Positions 20,206-30,143 of a stretch of DNA of 64,000 nucleotides are shown piece after piece. Each line of letters opens with the position of its first letter. Position 1 is the first letter of the stretch. This DNA comes from Acidimicrobiales bacterium (lineage in GTDB: Bacteria; Actinomycetota; Acidimicrobiia; Acidimicrobiales; RAAP-2), in assembly GCA_025351385.1 (NCBI GenBank), contig JANXWA010000024.1, positions 62,001 to 126,000 of the forward strand, given 5' to 3'. A program made the position numbers and the translations under genes. Under the pieces are notes generated by a model. That model was not told where the DNA came from, did not search any database, and saw only the letters and a list, made by a program, of their open reading frames with translations.

Positions 20206-20672
20206 CGACGTCAATGGCGGAGATCCTGGCGGCCCACCCACTCGTGGCGGGCCTGTCCGGCGACGGCGTGGCGCTGCTGGTCGGTTGTGCCAAGAACGTG
20301 GTCTTCGCGCCGGGCGACCTGCTGATCATCGAGGGGGCGCCGGCCGACACCTTCTACCTGGTGCGCCGGGGCCACGTGGCAATCGAGGTGCACGCCCCGG
20401 GACGAGGGGGCATCGTCATCGAGACGGTCGGGCCCGGGGCGGTCGTTGGCTGGAGTTGGCTCGTGCCGCCATATCAATGGACCTTCGACGCGCGCGCCAC
20501 CGACGACGTGGGGGCAATCGCCATCGACGGTGCGTGCCTGCGCGCCAAGGCGCTCTCCGACCCGGCCTTCGGCTACGCCCTGCTCACCAAGGTCTCCACG
20601 GAGCTGCTCGCCCGGCTCCAGGCGACGCGACTTCGACTACTCGACCTGTACGCGGACCGTGATGAGCGCTGA
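20202..20672 (+). CDS. Cyclic-nucleotide-binding domain protein without an evident DNA-binding domain
   Basis: [79 protein letters not shown]; 156 aa, no C-terminal HTH. Confidence 0.85.
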   Translation: MTTSMAEILAAHPLVAGLSGDGVALLVGCAKNVVFAPGDLLIIEGAPADTFYLVRRGHVAIEVHAPGRGGIVIETVGPGAVVGWSWLVPPYQWTFDARATDDVGAIAIDGACLRAKALSDPAFGYALLTKVSTELLARLQATRLRLLDLYADRDER

Positions 20673-21555
20673 AACGGTGCTTGCGACGGAACGGTCCACG
20701 CCGGACCGGGGTGGGCCGATGACGCCGGCCGTCCACCGGGTGGTCGAGCGTCGAGAGGAGACCCGAGACGTCACGACGCTGATGCTCGAGCCGGTCGAAG
20801 GCCCGCGACTCGCCTTCCGTCCGGGCCAGTTCAACATGCTCACGGCCTTCGGTGTGGGAGAGGTCGCCATCTCGGTCAGTGGGGCGCCGAGGGAGGAGGG
20901 TCCACTTCGTCACACCGTGCGCGACGTCGGGGCCGTCAGTCACGCCCTCTGTCAGCGCCAGGTCGGTGACCTGGTCGGCGTGCGCGGACCGTTCGGCAGC
21001 GATTGGCGGGTTTCGCCGGACTGCGCCCCAGGCCCCATCCTCGACGTCCACGACGTCGTCGTAATCGCCGGAGGCATCGGTCTCGCCCCCTTGCGTGGTG
21101 CGGTCCACGAGCTCGTGGCCAGAAGCCACGAGACCGGTGGACGGGTCTTCGTCCTCGTCGGCGCCCGCGACCCTTCCCAGGTCGTCTACCACGACGATCT
21201 CGAGGCCTGGGATCGAGAGGGAGCCGTGGTCCTCGTCACGGTCGACCGCGGCACACCCGAGTGGCGGGGTCGGGTGGGGCTGGTGACGGCGCTGCTCGCC
21301 GATGCGGGCTTCGACCCCTCGTCGACGGCGGCGTTGATCTGCGGACCGGAGATCATGATGCGATTCTCGGCCCGGGCCCTCGTGGACTCGGGCGTCGACG
21401 CCAGCCGGATCCTGGTGTCGCTCGAACGCAACATGCAGTGCGGTCTGGGCTGGTGCGGGCACTGCCAACTAGGGCCGTTCCTACTATGTCGTGACGGCCC
21501 GGTGGTCCCGTACAGCGGCGTCGTGAGCACTCTGCTCAACGAGCGTGAGCGATGA
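20662..21555 (+). CDS. FAD/NAD(P)-binding oxidoreductase, hydrogenase diaphorase subunit (HydG-like)
   Basis: [62 protein letters not shown] ([2Fe-2S] cysteines). Confidence 0.9.
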   Translation: MSAETVLATERSTPDRGGPMTPAVHRVVERREETRDVTTLMLEPVEGPRLAFRPGQFNMLTAFGVGEVAISVSGAPREEGPLRHTVRDVGAVSHALCQRQVGDLVGVRGPFGSDWRVSPDCAPGPILDVHDVVVIAGGIGLAPLRGAVHELVARSHETGGRVFVLVGARDPSQVVYHDDLEAWDREGAVVLVTVDRGTPEWRGRVGLVTALLADAGFDPSSTAALICGPEIMMRFSARALVDSGVDASRILVSLERNMQCGLGWCGHCQLGPFLLCRDGPVVPYSGVVSTLLNERER

Positions 21556-22388
21556 CCCCCGACACGAGGGACTCGCGCCCGACGCTCGCCGTGTGGAAGT
21601 TCGCATCGTGCGACGGCTGCCAACTGAGCCTGCTCGACTGCGAGGACGAGCTGTTGGCCCTCGCGGGTGCGGTGCGGATCGCGCACTTCACCGAGATGTC
21701 GCGTACGAGCCTCCCGGGCCCCTACGACATCTCCCTCGTGGAGGGCTCCATCACCACGCCCGATGACGCCCTGCGCATCCAGGAGGTTCGCGCCAGCTCC
21801 CGCCACCTCGTCACCATCGGCGCGTGCGCCACCGCCGGCGGCGTCCAGGGCCTGCGCAACTTCGCCGCCTCCGGAGAGTACGCCGGCCTGGTCTACGCCC
21901 ATCCCGAGTACTTGCGCACCCTCGATACCTCGACGCCCATCTCGGCGCACGTGAAGGTGGACTTCGAGCTACACGGCTGTCCGATCGACCGGGGCCAGCT
22001 GCTCGAGGTCCTCACCGCCTTCCTCGCGGGTCGCCGACCGGTGGTGCCGGGTCACTCGGTCTGCCAAGAGTGCAAGAGTCGTGGCACGGTCTGTCTCGTC
22101 GTGCGCGACGCCACGAGCTGCTTGGGCCCGGTGACCCGCAGCGGCTGTGGGGCCCTGTGCCCGTCGCTCGGGCGCGGTTGCTTCGGCTGCTTCGGCCCGT
22201 CCGACAGCGCCAACACGGCGTCGCTGTCCCGGCAACTGGCCGAGCATGGCGCCAGCGACCTCGAGTTGGCGCGCCTGTTTCGGACATTCAACGCCAACGC
22301 GCCGGAGTTCCTGCACCAGTCGGTGGCGCTCGGCGCCGCTTCACCGGGTCGGGATCGCACGACGTCCGAAAGCGGGGCGGGATCATGA
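21552..22388 (+). CDS. [NiFe] hydrogenase small subunit (HydD-like)
   Basis: [48 protein letters not shown], then CQEC...C...C...CFGCFGPS for further Fe-S clusters. Confidence 0.92.
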   Translation: MTPDTRDSRPTLAVWKFASCDGCQLSLLDCEDELLALAGAVRIAHFTEMSRTSLPGPYDISLVEGSITTPDDALRIQEVRASSRHLVTIGACATAGGVQGLRNFAASGEYAGLVYAHPEYLRTLDTSTPISAHVKVDFELHGCPIDRGQLLEVLTAFLAGRRPVVPGHSVCQECKSRGTVCLVVRDATSCLGPVTRSGCGALCPSLGRGCFGCFGPSDSANTASLSRQLAEHGASDLELARLFRTFNANAPEFLHQSVALGAASPGRDRTTSESGAGS

Positions 22389-23686
22389 CCCACGGATCCC
22401 AACGCGAGCGGACGATCGGCGTCGAGGGCATCTCACGGGTCGAGGGCGAGGGATCCTTGCGGGTCTCGGTTCGTGACGGCACCGTCACCAACGTGGCCCT
22501 CGAGATCTTCGAGCCGCCGCGCTACTTCGAGGCGATGCTCGTGGGGCGTCACTTCAGCGAGGCCCCCGATATCACCGCGAGGATCTGCGGAATCTGCCCG
22601 GTCGCCTACCAGATGTCGGCCTGCGCGGCGATGGAGGACGCGTGCGGGGTCGTCGTCGACGAGCGGGTGACGGCGCTTCGCCGTTTGCTCTACTGCGGCG
22701 AATGGATCCAGAGTCACGCGCTGCACGTCTACCTCCTGCACGCCCCCGACTTCCTCGGCTGCGCCGACGCGGTCGAACTGGCCGAGCGCGACCGCCCCGC
22801 CATCGAGCGCGGCCTCGCGCTGAAGCGAACGGGCAACCTGCTGATGGAGACGGTGGGCGGTCGCGCCATCCATCCGGTCAACGTCCGTGTCGGCGGCTTC
22901 TACCGGGCACCCGACCGCGACGTCATCGCGGCGCTCGGCGAGCCTCTGCGCCACGCGCGCGACGCCGCGCTGGCGACCGTTCGATGGGTCGGTGGCTTCG
23001 ACTTCCCCGACGTGGTGGGCGACTACCGCTACGTCGCGCTGCGTCACCCGGAGCACTACGCCATCGAGAGAGGTCGACCGACGTCGGCGGACGGCTCGGA
23101 CTTCGACGTCGCGCACTTCGCCGACCTGGTGGTCGAGGAGCACGTGGAACGCTCGACGGCGCTGCACGCGCGACTGGGTGGGCGTCACTACCTCACGGGA
23201 CCGTTGGCTCGCTACGCCATCAACGGCGACGTGCTGCCGTCCATCGCGCGCCAGGCCGCGCGCGACGTGGGACTGGCCACGCGGGTGGACAATCCCTTCC
23301 AGAGCATCGTCGTGCGAGCCGTCGAGCTGGTGGCCGCCTGCGACGAGGCGCTGTCGCTCGTCGAGGCGTACGAGCCGCCGGACCCGCCGGCGACTGAGGT
23401 GGCCCCGCGAGCGGGCATCGGGACTGGAGCGACCGAGGCGCCCCGCGGTCTGCTCTTCCACCAGTACGAGATCGACGAGCGCGGAACGATTCTTCGTGCT
23501 CGGATCGTGCCGCCGACCTCGCAGAACCAGCTCACCATCGAAGACGACCTGCGCCGGGTGGCGCAGGCCGGCCTAGACCTCGATGATCACGACCTGCAGT
23601 GGCGCTGTGAACAGGCGGTACGCAACCACGACCCGTGCATCTCGTGCGCGGCCCACTTCCTCGACCTCGAGGTGGTGCGCTCATGA
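22385..23686 (+). CDS. [NiFe] hydrogenase large catalytic subunit (HydA-like)
   Basis: N-terminal [19 protein letters not shown] and C-terminal [18 protein letters not shown] (L1/L2 Ni ligands plus cleavable tail); trimmed from ORF 21824. Confidence 0.94.
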   Translation: MTHGSQRERTIGVEGISRVEGEGSLRVSVRDGTVTNVALEIFEPPRYFEAMLVGRHFSEAPDITARICGICPVAYQMSACAAMEDACGVVVDERVTALRRLLYCGEWIQSHALHVYLLHAPDFLGCADAVELAERDRPAIERGLALKRTGNLLMETVGGRAIHPVNVRVGGFYRAPDRDVIAALGEPLRHARDAALATVRWVGGFDFPDVVGDYRYVALRHPEHYAIERGRPTSADGSDFDVAHFADLVVEEHVERSTALHARLGGRHYLTGPLARYAINGDVLPSIARQAARDVGLATRVDNPFQSIVVRAVELVAACDEALSLVEAYEPPDPPATEVAPRAGIGTGATEAPRGLLFHQYEIDERGTILRARIVPPTSQNQLTIEDDLRRVAQAGLDLDDHDLQWRCEQAVRNHDPCISCAAHFLDLEVVRS

Positions 23687-24174
23687 CGACCATGGACCGT
23701 CACGCCCGAGTGGTGCTCGCCGGCTTCGGCAGCGAATACCGACTCGACGACGGCGTCGGGCCGTTGGTCGCCGCCCGGGCCGAGCGCGAGTCCGAGGCGC
23801 GCGACGTCGGCCCACTGAGCGACCCGCTCGACCTCCTGGGCCATTGGAACGGCGCGGAACTGGTGATCGTGATCGACGCCGTGCGCTCGGGCGTGGCCCC
23901 AGGGACGGTTCGCGTGGTGGAGATCGACGTCGATGCGGACAGTCGCGTGACCGGCGGCGACCAGTCAGCCGCGCCGGGCACGACCAGCACCCACGGCATT
24001 GGACTCGAGGGTGTCCTGCGCCTCGCGCGAGCGATCGGCCAGGCCCCCAAACGGTTGGTGGTGGTAGGCATCGAGGGTGAGCGCTTCGGCGTCGGCGAGG
24101 GTCTGAGCCCGGCCGTCGAGGCCGCGGTGTCCGACGCCGTGCGCGCGGTCGTCGGACTCGTGAGGGAGGTCTAG
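23683..24174 (+). CDS. Hydrogenase maturation endopeptidase (HyaD/HycI family)
   Basis: RVVLAGFGSEYRLDDGVGPLVAARA, VIVIDAVRSGVAPGTVRVVEID, STHGIGLEGVLRLA; follows large subunit. Confidence 0.88.
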   Translation: MTTMDRHARVVLAGFGSEYRLDDGVGPLVAARAERESEARDVGPLSDPLDLLGHWNGAELVIVIDAVRSGVAPGTVRVVEIDVDADSRVTGGDQSAAPGTTSTHGIGLEGVLRLARAIGQAPKRLVVVGIEGERFGVGEGLSPAVEAAVSDAVRAVVGLVREV

Positions 24175-24435
24175 ATGTGCACGAGTCGCCTTCACCGGGT
24201 GCTGCGCCGCGACGGCGACGCGGCCGTCGACGTCGAGGACCTGGACGGCACGGTCCACCGCGTCTCTTTGCTGGCGCTCGACGGACCGGCGCCCGAGACG
24301 GGGGATTGGCTCGTCGTTCACAGCGGCTACGCCATCGACCGGGTCGAGCGCGACGAGGCCGAGGCCGTCGCCGAGGAGATTCGCCGAGGTCCCGTCAGCG
24401 GGCCCGAGTACGAGGGAGTTCGACATGAGCGTTGA
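24175..24435 (+). CDS. hypC: HypC/HupF-family hydrogenase assembly chaperone
   Basis: Begins Met-Cys (MCTSRLHRVL), GDWLVVHSGYAIDRVERDEAE typical of HypC. Confidence 0.82.
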   Translation: MCTSRLHRVLRRDGDAAVDVEDLDGTVHRVSLLALDGPAPETGDWLVVHSGYAIDRVERDEAEAVAEEIRRGPVSGPEYEGVRHER

Positions 24436-25447
24436 GACAAAGTCCGGTTCGAGGCCGGCGAAGCGAGCAGTGCCCGGAGCACTGGTGGCCGGCGCCACGT
24501 CAGTGGTCAGTGGCGTGTCAGTCTTCGTCAATAGTTACGGCGTGCACGCGGTGACTTCGCCCGCGGTCTACACCACGGCGAAGAACGTGGTGGCGTCGGG
24601 GATCCTCGCGCTCGCGGCGTTCGTGGGGTTTCGCGCGCGCGCTCGCGCGCGCGGCACGGCCGCGTCAAACTTCGTGGACGTGGCGTCGACGTCCGCCGAC
24701 GGGGCGGATCGCGACGCACCGGCGAGGGCGCAGTGGGGCCGATGGCTGGGCCTCGCGTACGTCGGGGTCTTCGGCGGGGGACTGGCCTTCGTCCTCTTCT
24801 TCAACGGACTGGCCCAGAGCGAGCCGGCGTCGGCGGCGTTCTGGCGCGACACAATGGTGCTCTGGGTCGCACTGATTGCCGTGCCGGTGCTGCGCGAGCG
24901 GATCAGGTGGTGGAACGTGCTCGCCGTCGTGATGCTCTTCGTCGGCGAGGTCACGATGACGGGCGGAGTCGGTCAATTGGGCGCCCACCGGGGCGAGTTC
25001 TACGTTCTCGGTGCGACGGTGATCTGGGCGCTTGAGGTCGTCTTCGCCAAGCGCCTGCTGCGCGAATTGGCGCCCGCGACGTTGGCGCTCGTTCGCATGG
25101 GCGTGGGCGCGTTGGCGCTCGTTGCCTACCTGGGTATCACCGGGGCGCTGCCCGCCCTCTTCTCGCTCGACGCCGTCCAACTGCGATGGGCACTCGTCAC
25201 GGGTGTGCTGCTGGCCCTCTACGTGGCCACCTGGATGACGGCGCTGGCACGAGCCCGCGCGCTCGACGTGACCTCGGTCCTCGTCGGCAGCGTCCTCGTC
25301 ACTTGGACGCTCCAGGTGGTCGCCGGCACCACGTCGCCGGCGCCGGCCTCACTCGGGTTGGTGCTCATCGCGCTCGGTGTCGGCCTCGTGGTGCGCGCCG
25401 GGCTGTCTCGGTCCTACTCCGCCGGTCGCCGGCCCGAGGTTCCGTGA
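24425..25447 (+). CDS. EamA/DMT-type transporter
   Basis: About ten hydrophobic helices in two repeats; LAYVGVFGGGLAFVLFFNGLAQSEPASAAFW, LAYLGITGALPALFSLDA. Confidence 0.82.
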   Translation: MSVETKSGSRPAKRAVPGALVAGATSVVSGVSVFVNSYGVHAVTSPAVYTTAKNVVASGILALAAFVGFRARARARGTAASNFVDVASTSADGADRDAPARAQWGRWLGLAYVGVFGGGLAFVLFFNGLAQSEPASAAFWRDTMVLWVALIAVPVLRERIRWWNVLAVVMLFVGEVTMTGGVGQLGAHRGEFYVLGATVIWALEVVFAKRLLRELAPATLALVRMGVGALALVAYLGITGALPALFSLDAVQLRWALVTGVLLALYVATWMTALARARALDVTSVLVGSVLVTWTLQVVAGTTSPAPASLGLVLIALGVGLVVRAGLSRSYSAGRRPEVP

Positions 25448-26244
25448 ACAACGCTCCGTCATCAATGAGGGAGTTCTCACTCGCATCGGGACCGGTGCTC
25501 TTCTCGCGCTACGCCTATCCTCCGAACTCGCTCGGCTACTGCGGACCGGGCGACTCTGGCGCCCTGCTCGAGGCGGGGTCCGATGGTCGCCCGGTCGGGC
25601 AGTTGGCGCACCTGGCCCGTCAGTTCGAGGGGGCCTGGCCGTACCTCGAACTCATTGCGGGCTGCAACGGATTGCGCGATCCGCTCGACCGCCGGGTCGT
25701 CGAGGCCTACTGGGTGGGCAATGAGCTCTTGCTGCGGGTGCCGGCCGGCATCCTGGCCTCGTCACTCGACGACCGGTTCGCCCGTCGGGTCGGCGCGCGC
25801 CGGGGCGACCTCGTCGCGGCGGCGGTCGCGGGCGGGGTGGCCCAGCACAGCCTGCACGTCTTTGGCGTCTACCCGTGGCTCGGGATGCTCCGAGCGGGCA
25901 AGGAAGGCCCTCCGCTCGAGGTGATCGACCGATGCCGGATCAGGTGGGGCCGGGTCGAGACTGTTCGTGGCGACCTGGTGACGGTCATGAGCCGAGCCCT
26001 TGGCTTCGACGGTTCACGGCTCGTGCTGGGCGAGGAGCATCTCGAAGAGGTGCGCCGCAGCCTTGACGGCGTCGGCTTCGTCGATGACCTGGAACCGGGC
26101 GACACCGTGTCAATGCACTGGGACTGGGTCTGTGACCGGCTTTCGCCGATCGCGTTCGACTGGTTGCGCTACTGCACGCGGCGCAACCTGCGGGCCGTCA
26201 ACGACCTGGCCCTCCCCGGGCCGGCGGTAGCCTGCGACGTCTGA
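25444..26244 (+). CDS. Hydrogenase-operon-associated conserved protein (tentatively DUF6390-like)
   Basis: FSRYAYPPNSLGYCGPGDSGALLEAG..., FEGAWPYLELIAGCNGLRDPLDRRVVEAYWVGNELL, HWDWVCDRLSPIAFDWLRYCTRRNL; GTG start overlaps upstream stop; family name from recall. Confidence 0.65.
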   Translation: MNNAPSSMREFSLASGPVLFSRYAYPPNSLGYCGPGDSGALLEAGSDGRPVGQLAHLARQFEGAWPYLELIAGCNGLRDPLDRRVVEAYWVGNELLLRVPAGILASSLDDRFARRVGARRGDLVAAAVAGGVAQHSLHVFGVYPWLGMLRAGKEGPPLEVIDRCRIRWGRVETVRGDLVTVMSRALGFDGSRLVLGEEHLEEVRRSLDGVGFVDDLEPGDTVSMHWDWVCDRLSPIAFDWLRYCTRRNLRAVNDLALPGPAVACDV

Positions 26245-26265
26245 GCCGAGAAGAGGGAACGCACG

Positions 26266-27513
26266 ATGAAGATGGTCACCGAGTCCCACGTCGCCGAGCG
26301 GCTCCGAGAGCTTCCGGGACCCGACCCGCGCATTGTCGTGTCGGGCAACTTCGCCACGCCCTGGGAGCTCGTGCGGATCGTCGACGCCACCCTCGAGCGC
26401 TGTCGGACCTTCGTGATGAACCCTCAAGCGGGCTGGCCAGTGCGCTCGGGTTTCGTCACCGAGACTCCGTTCGTCGGACCGGGCGCGCGCGACGATCCGT
26501 GGCTCGACTACCTGCCGATGCGTCTGTCGCTGGTCCCACGGCTCTTCGCCTCGATCCGCCCGCCCGAAGCGGTCCTGGTCCAGACCTCCTCTCCTCGCAA
26601 CGGTAAGGTCTCGCTCGGAATCGAGGTCAACATCCTGCCGGCCGCGATCGACGAGGTGCGCCGTCGCGGTGGACTGGTCGTCGCCCAGGTGAACCCCCGC
26701 ATGCCCTACACCCACGGTGACGGCGAGATCGACGTCGAGCTCATCGACCTGGGCATCGACGTCGACGCACCGTTGCCCTCACCACCGGTACGCCCCCCCG
26801 ACGACGCCGCCTCGGTGATCGGTGAACTGGTCTCGTACCTGGCTACCGACGGCGGCACCCTGCAGATGGGCATTGGTCAGATTCCCGACGCGGCGCTCGA
26901 GTTCATGCACACCAAGCATCGAATGGGTGTGTGGTCCGAGCTGGTGAGCGACGGGGTCATGGACCTCGACCGCTCGGGCGTATTGGACCCGCAGCGCCCC
27001 CTCGTCGCCTCGTTCCTCTTCGGCACCCCCGAACTCTACGAATGGGTTGACGGCAATCCCCGCTTGACAATGCGACGCACCGAGATCGTGAACGACCCGG
27101 CGCGCATCGCCGACCAGCCGGCAATGCTCTCGATCAACACCGCGCTCGAGGTCGACCTCTTCGCCCAGGCCAACGCCAGTTTCGTGCGGGGCAAGATCTA
27201 CTCGGGCTTCGGAGGACAGCCGGACTTCGTGAGTGGCGCACTGCACTCCGCAGGCGGCCACGCGGTGCTCGCCCTGCGCTCGTGGCACGAGAAGAGCGAC
27301 GCGTCGAACATCGTGCCGATTCTCCACGACCCCGTCTGCTCGTTCCAACACTCGGTGATCGTGACCGAACAGGGTCTGGCGGCGATCTTTGGTCGCAGCC
27401 AGCACGCCCAGACCAGGCTCCTGATCGAGGAGGCGGCGCATCCGAGAGCCCGCGAGGGACTCTGGCGCGCGGCCGAGTCGCTCGGTCTGCTTCGCCCCGG
27501 CGAGCAGCACTGA
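26266..27513 (+). CDS. Acetyl-CoA hydrolase/transferase family (4-hydroxybutyrate CoA-transferase-like)
   Basis: GTLQMGIGQIPDAALEF, LGIWSELVSDGVMDL-like segment, KIYSGFGGQPDFVSGALHSAGGHAVLAL, VTEQGLAAIFGRS. Confidence 0.9.
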   Translation: MKMVTESHVAERLRELPGPDPRIVVSGNFATPWELVRIVDATLERCRTFVMNPQAGWPVRSGFVTETPFVGPGARDDPWLDYLPMRLSLVPRLFASIRPPEAVLVQTSSPRNGKVSLGIEVNILPAAIDEVRRRGGLVVAQVNPRMPYTHGDGEIDVELIDLGIDVDAPLPSPPVRPPDDAASVIGELVSYLATDGGTLQMGIGQIPDAALEFMHTKHRMGVWSELVSDGVMDLDRSGVLDPQRPLVASFLFGTPELYEWVDGNPRLTMRRTEIVNDPARIADQPAMLSINTALEVDLFAQANASFVRGKIYSGFGGQPDFVSGALHSAGGHAVLALRSWHEKSDASNIVPILHDPVCSFQHSVIVTEQGLAAIFGRSQHAQTRLLIEEAAHPRAREGLWRAAESLGLLRPGEQH

Positions 27514-27622
27514 CGACCGATCATCCCCGCGCGCGGGTGTGACAGCGCCGATGGCTTACAGTGGGCGAATCGGCAGCCCGTGACGCCGCGGAGTCAGGGG
27601 GCGACCGTCCACCCTCGACCAC

Positions 27623-28687
27623 GTGGGCGCTGGATCACGAAGGGGGCGCATCATCGCTGACCAACCTGACGGACGGGGCCCGACTCCCGGGTACGACGCG
27701 CCTCGCGTCACGCGGCCCGAGACCAACGGACGGTTCCCCGAGTCGGGGGCGACGGTGCTACGTGCGGTGCTCGACCAGTTCGCCCACAACTTCCTCTTGA
27801 ACGACCTCGGGGTGGAGTTGGCCTCGGGACGACGGGTGACGTCGGCGTACTCCGAGCGACTGTCGATCCCCGGCCACGAACCGCGACGCCGGGAGTCGTC
27901 GGTCGAGCGGGTGCACCAAGCGCGAGTCGCCGTGCGCCGCCTGCGCTCGACGGTGCGCACTTTCGGTGGCCTGATGGATCCCGCGTGGTCGCGCGGCGCG
28001 TCCGCCGAACTGTCTTGGTACGGCGACGTCCTGGGCGCCGCCCGCGACCTCGACGTGATGCGCGCCGCGATCGCTCGCTCGGTGTGGCTCGTCGACGACG
28101 AGTCGCTGCGGGCCCTCCTCATGGGCTTCCTCGACCAGTCGATCGCCGAGGCGGTCGGCCGGGGAGTCGAGGAGAGGTCGACCGCGCGCTACTCGCGCCT
28201 CGTCGAGGAGATCTCGTCGATGGCAACGCGCGCGAGATTCACCGACGAGGCCGACGAGCCGGCCGATGAGGTGCTCGCGCGCCACTTGAAGCCCACCTGG
28301 CGCGACGCGTGTGAGTCGTACCACGACGCCCTCCAGCGAACCACCGTTCGCCGATTGCATCGACTGCGCATCAGCCTCAAGCGGGTCCAGTACGCCAGCG
28401 AGACCGTCGGGATCGTGGAGGGCAAGCCGGCCATCCGACTGGCCCGTGCGGCCGAAACCCTGCAGACGAAACTGGGCGCCGTCCACGACGCGACCGTCGC
28501 GTCAGCGTGGCTCGCGGACCTGATCGAGGTCGAGGCGAAATTGAAGCGGCCCCTGACCGATCTGGTGGCGTTCCACGTGACGGCTGGACGCGAAGCCCGT
28601 CGTGGATGGCGCGACGAGATGAAGAGGGTGGAGCGGACCTGGGCCCGTCGCCGCGAGGAGTTGGCCCGCTTCGAGGTCACCGACTGA
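27623..28687 (+). CDS. CHAD domain-containing protein (start uncertain)
   Basis: VERVHQARVAVRRLRSTVRTFGGLMD, LGAARDLDVMRAAI, TVRRLHRLRISLKRVQYASE; CHAD His/Arg pattern. Confidence 0.85.
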   Translation: MGAGSRRGRIIADQPDGRGPTPGYDAPRVTRPETNGRFPESGATVLRAVLDQFAHNFLLNDLGVELASGRRVTSAYSERLSIPGHEPRRRESSVERVHQARVAVRRLRSTVRTFGGLMDPAWSRGASAELSWYGDVLGAARDLDVMRAAIARSVWLVDDESLRALLMGFLDQSIAEAVGRGVEERSTARYSRLVEEISSMATRARFTDEADEPADEVLARHLKPTWRDACESYHDALQRTTVRRLHRLRISLKRVQYASETVGIVEGKPAIRLARAAETLQTKLGAVHDATVASAWLADLIEVEAKLKRPLTDLVAFHVTAGREARRGWRDEMKRVERTWARRREELARFEVTD

Positions 28688-28724
28688 GCCGTCGTCGAGG
28701 GCGTTGGCCTCGCCGGTGTTAGGG

Positions 28725-28970
28725 CTACGCGACGTCGGTGAGACGGTTCGTGAGGTCGGAGTGGTCCGCGGTCGCCTGGCCCTTGAACGACACGACGCGC
28801 TCGATCGCGACGTTCATGACCGGTCGACTCGCGAGCGCGCCCTCGTGGTGGCTGTTCCAGACCTGGAGCAGTCCCCGGGCGATGGTGACGTGCGTGCCGC
28901 GGACCATGTGGAAATCGCTGTGTCCGTACTGGCCCGCCCGCTTCTCCTCGATGATGTAAGTCGTCAACAT
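28725..28970 (-). CDS. Small conserved-looking hypothetical protein (81 aa)
   Basis: ORF with strong SD (GGGAGGGG upstream of ATG); no recognised domain. Confidence 0.6.
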   Translation of the reverse strand: MLTTYIIEEKRAGQYGHSDFHMVRGTHVTIARGLLQVWNSHHEGALASRPVMNVAIERVVSFKGQATADHSDLTNRLTDVA

Positions 28971-29204
28971 GGCCCCTCCCTGCCAGTAGTCTTCGCCAAC
29001 TGGACAAGGAGATGGGTTCTCTTGAGTAAGAAGAGACTAAGAACTGCACGGAACTTGCACGACCGTCACCCCGGTTTCGACTGTGCGAAGATGTCCGCAC
29101 TCTCGAACCTCCACTCCGGTGCCGCGATGTAATCGCCATGCGACGACGCTGGTACGGGTCCGTCACCGGTGCCGAACGAATAGTCTCTGGCGAAGGAGGT
29201 AGCC

Positions 29205-30143
29205 ATGGTCCACCCGGCGCTGGAGCCATTCATCCGAGCGGTGCGCGAGACGCCGACTCAGCATCCCTCGTCGCAAACCCTCGTGGACCGTCGGGCCGAC
29301 TATCGTCACCTCTCCGACGCCGTCATGGGAGTCGCCGAGCCCGTGGAATCGGTGCTCGACCTTCGACTCGAGCTCCCAGACCGGACCCTGAACGCCCGTC
29401 TCTACGTGCCGCTCAACGACGAGAGCAAGGCGCTGGTCGTCTACTTCCACGGCGGGGGTTTCGTGGTGGGCGACCTCGAGACCCACGACGGCCTGTGTCG
29501 ACGGCTGTCGGCCGACACCAGGATGCGCTTCTTGTCCGTGGAGTACCGCCTGGCGCCCGAGCATCCGTTCCCGGCCTCGATCAACGACGCCGTCGACGTG
29601 CTCCGCCTCGTCGCCGGGCGAGTCGGCGACTTCGATGATCCGTCAGCCAAGTTGATCGTCATGGGCGACTCCGCGGGAGCGACGATCGCGACCGTGGCGT
29701 GTGCGCTCACTCGCCGCGAGGACCTCGGCATCGCTGCCCAGGTGGTGATCTGCCCGACGCTCGGACCCGAGCTCTTCACCGACTCGGTCCACGAATTCGG
29801 CGAGGGCCACATGCTCGACATCGACCACCTGCGCTACGACTACGGGCTGTACTTGGGCGAATGGAGCGACCACACCGACCCGCGCGTCAGTCCGCTCATG
29901 TTCGCCGACCTCGCCGGCGCGCCGGCCGCGATAGTGGTGGTCGCCCAGTGCGACCCTTTGCGAGACGAGGGCGTGGCATACGCCGGGTTGCTGGAGCACT
30001 TCGCCGTCCCGGTCGAGCTGCTGGAGGCCGAGGGCATGGTCCACGGATTCCTCCGCCTCGGACAAGTGGTACCCGAGGCGCTCGAGGTCGTCGACGACCT
30101 GGCGGCCCACATGCACCGCTACGTCGAGCACGCCTCCTCGTGA
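29205..30143 (+). CDS. Alpha/beta hydrolase, HSL-type esterase/lipase
   Basis: VVYFHGGGFVVGDLETHD (HGGG), IVMGDSAGATIATVAC (GDSAG). Confidence 0.95.
   Translation: MVHPALEPFIRAVRETPTQHPSSQTLVDRRADYRHLSDAVMGVAEPVESVLDLRLELPDRTLNARLYVPLNDESKALVVYFHGGGFVVGDLETHDGLCRRLSADTRMRFLSVEYRLAPEHPFPASINDAVDVLRLVAGRVGDFDDPSAKLIVMGDSAGATIATVACALTRREDLGIAAQVVICPTLGPELFTDSVHEFGEGHMLDIDHLRYDYGLYLGEWSDHTDPRVSPLMFADLAGAPAAIVVVAQCDPLRDEGVAYAGLLEHFAVPVELLEAEGMVHGFLRLGQVVPEALEVVDDLAAHMHRYVEHASS

Noticed and set aside
22433-23461. 342-aa antisense ORF opposite the hydrogenase large subunit
   Set aside because: Shadow ORF; the opposite strand has intact catalytic motifs.
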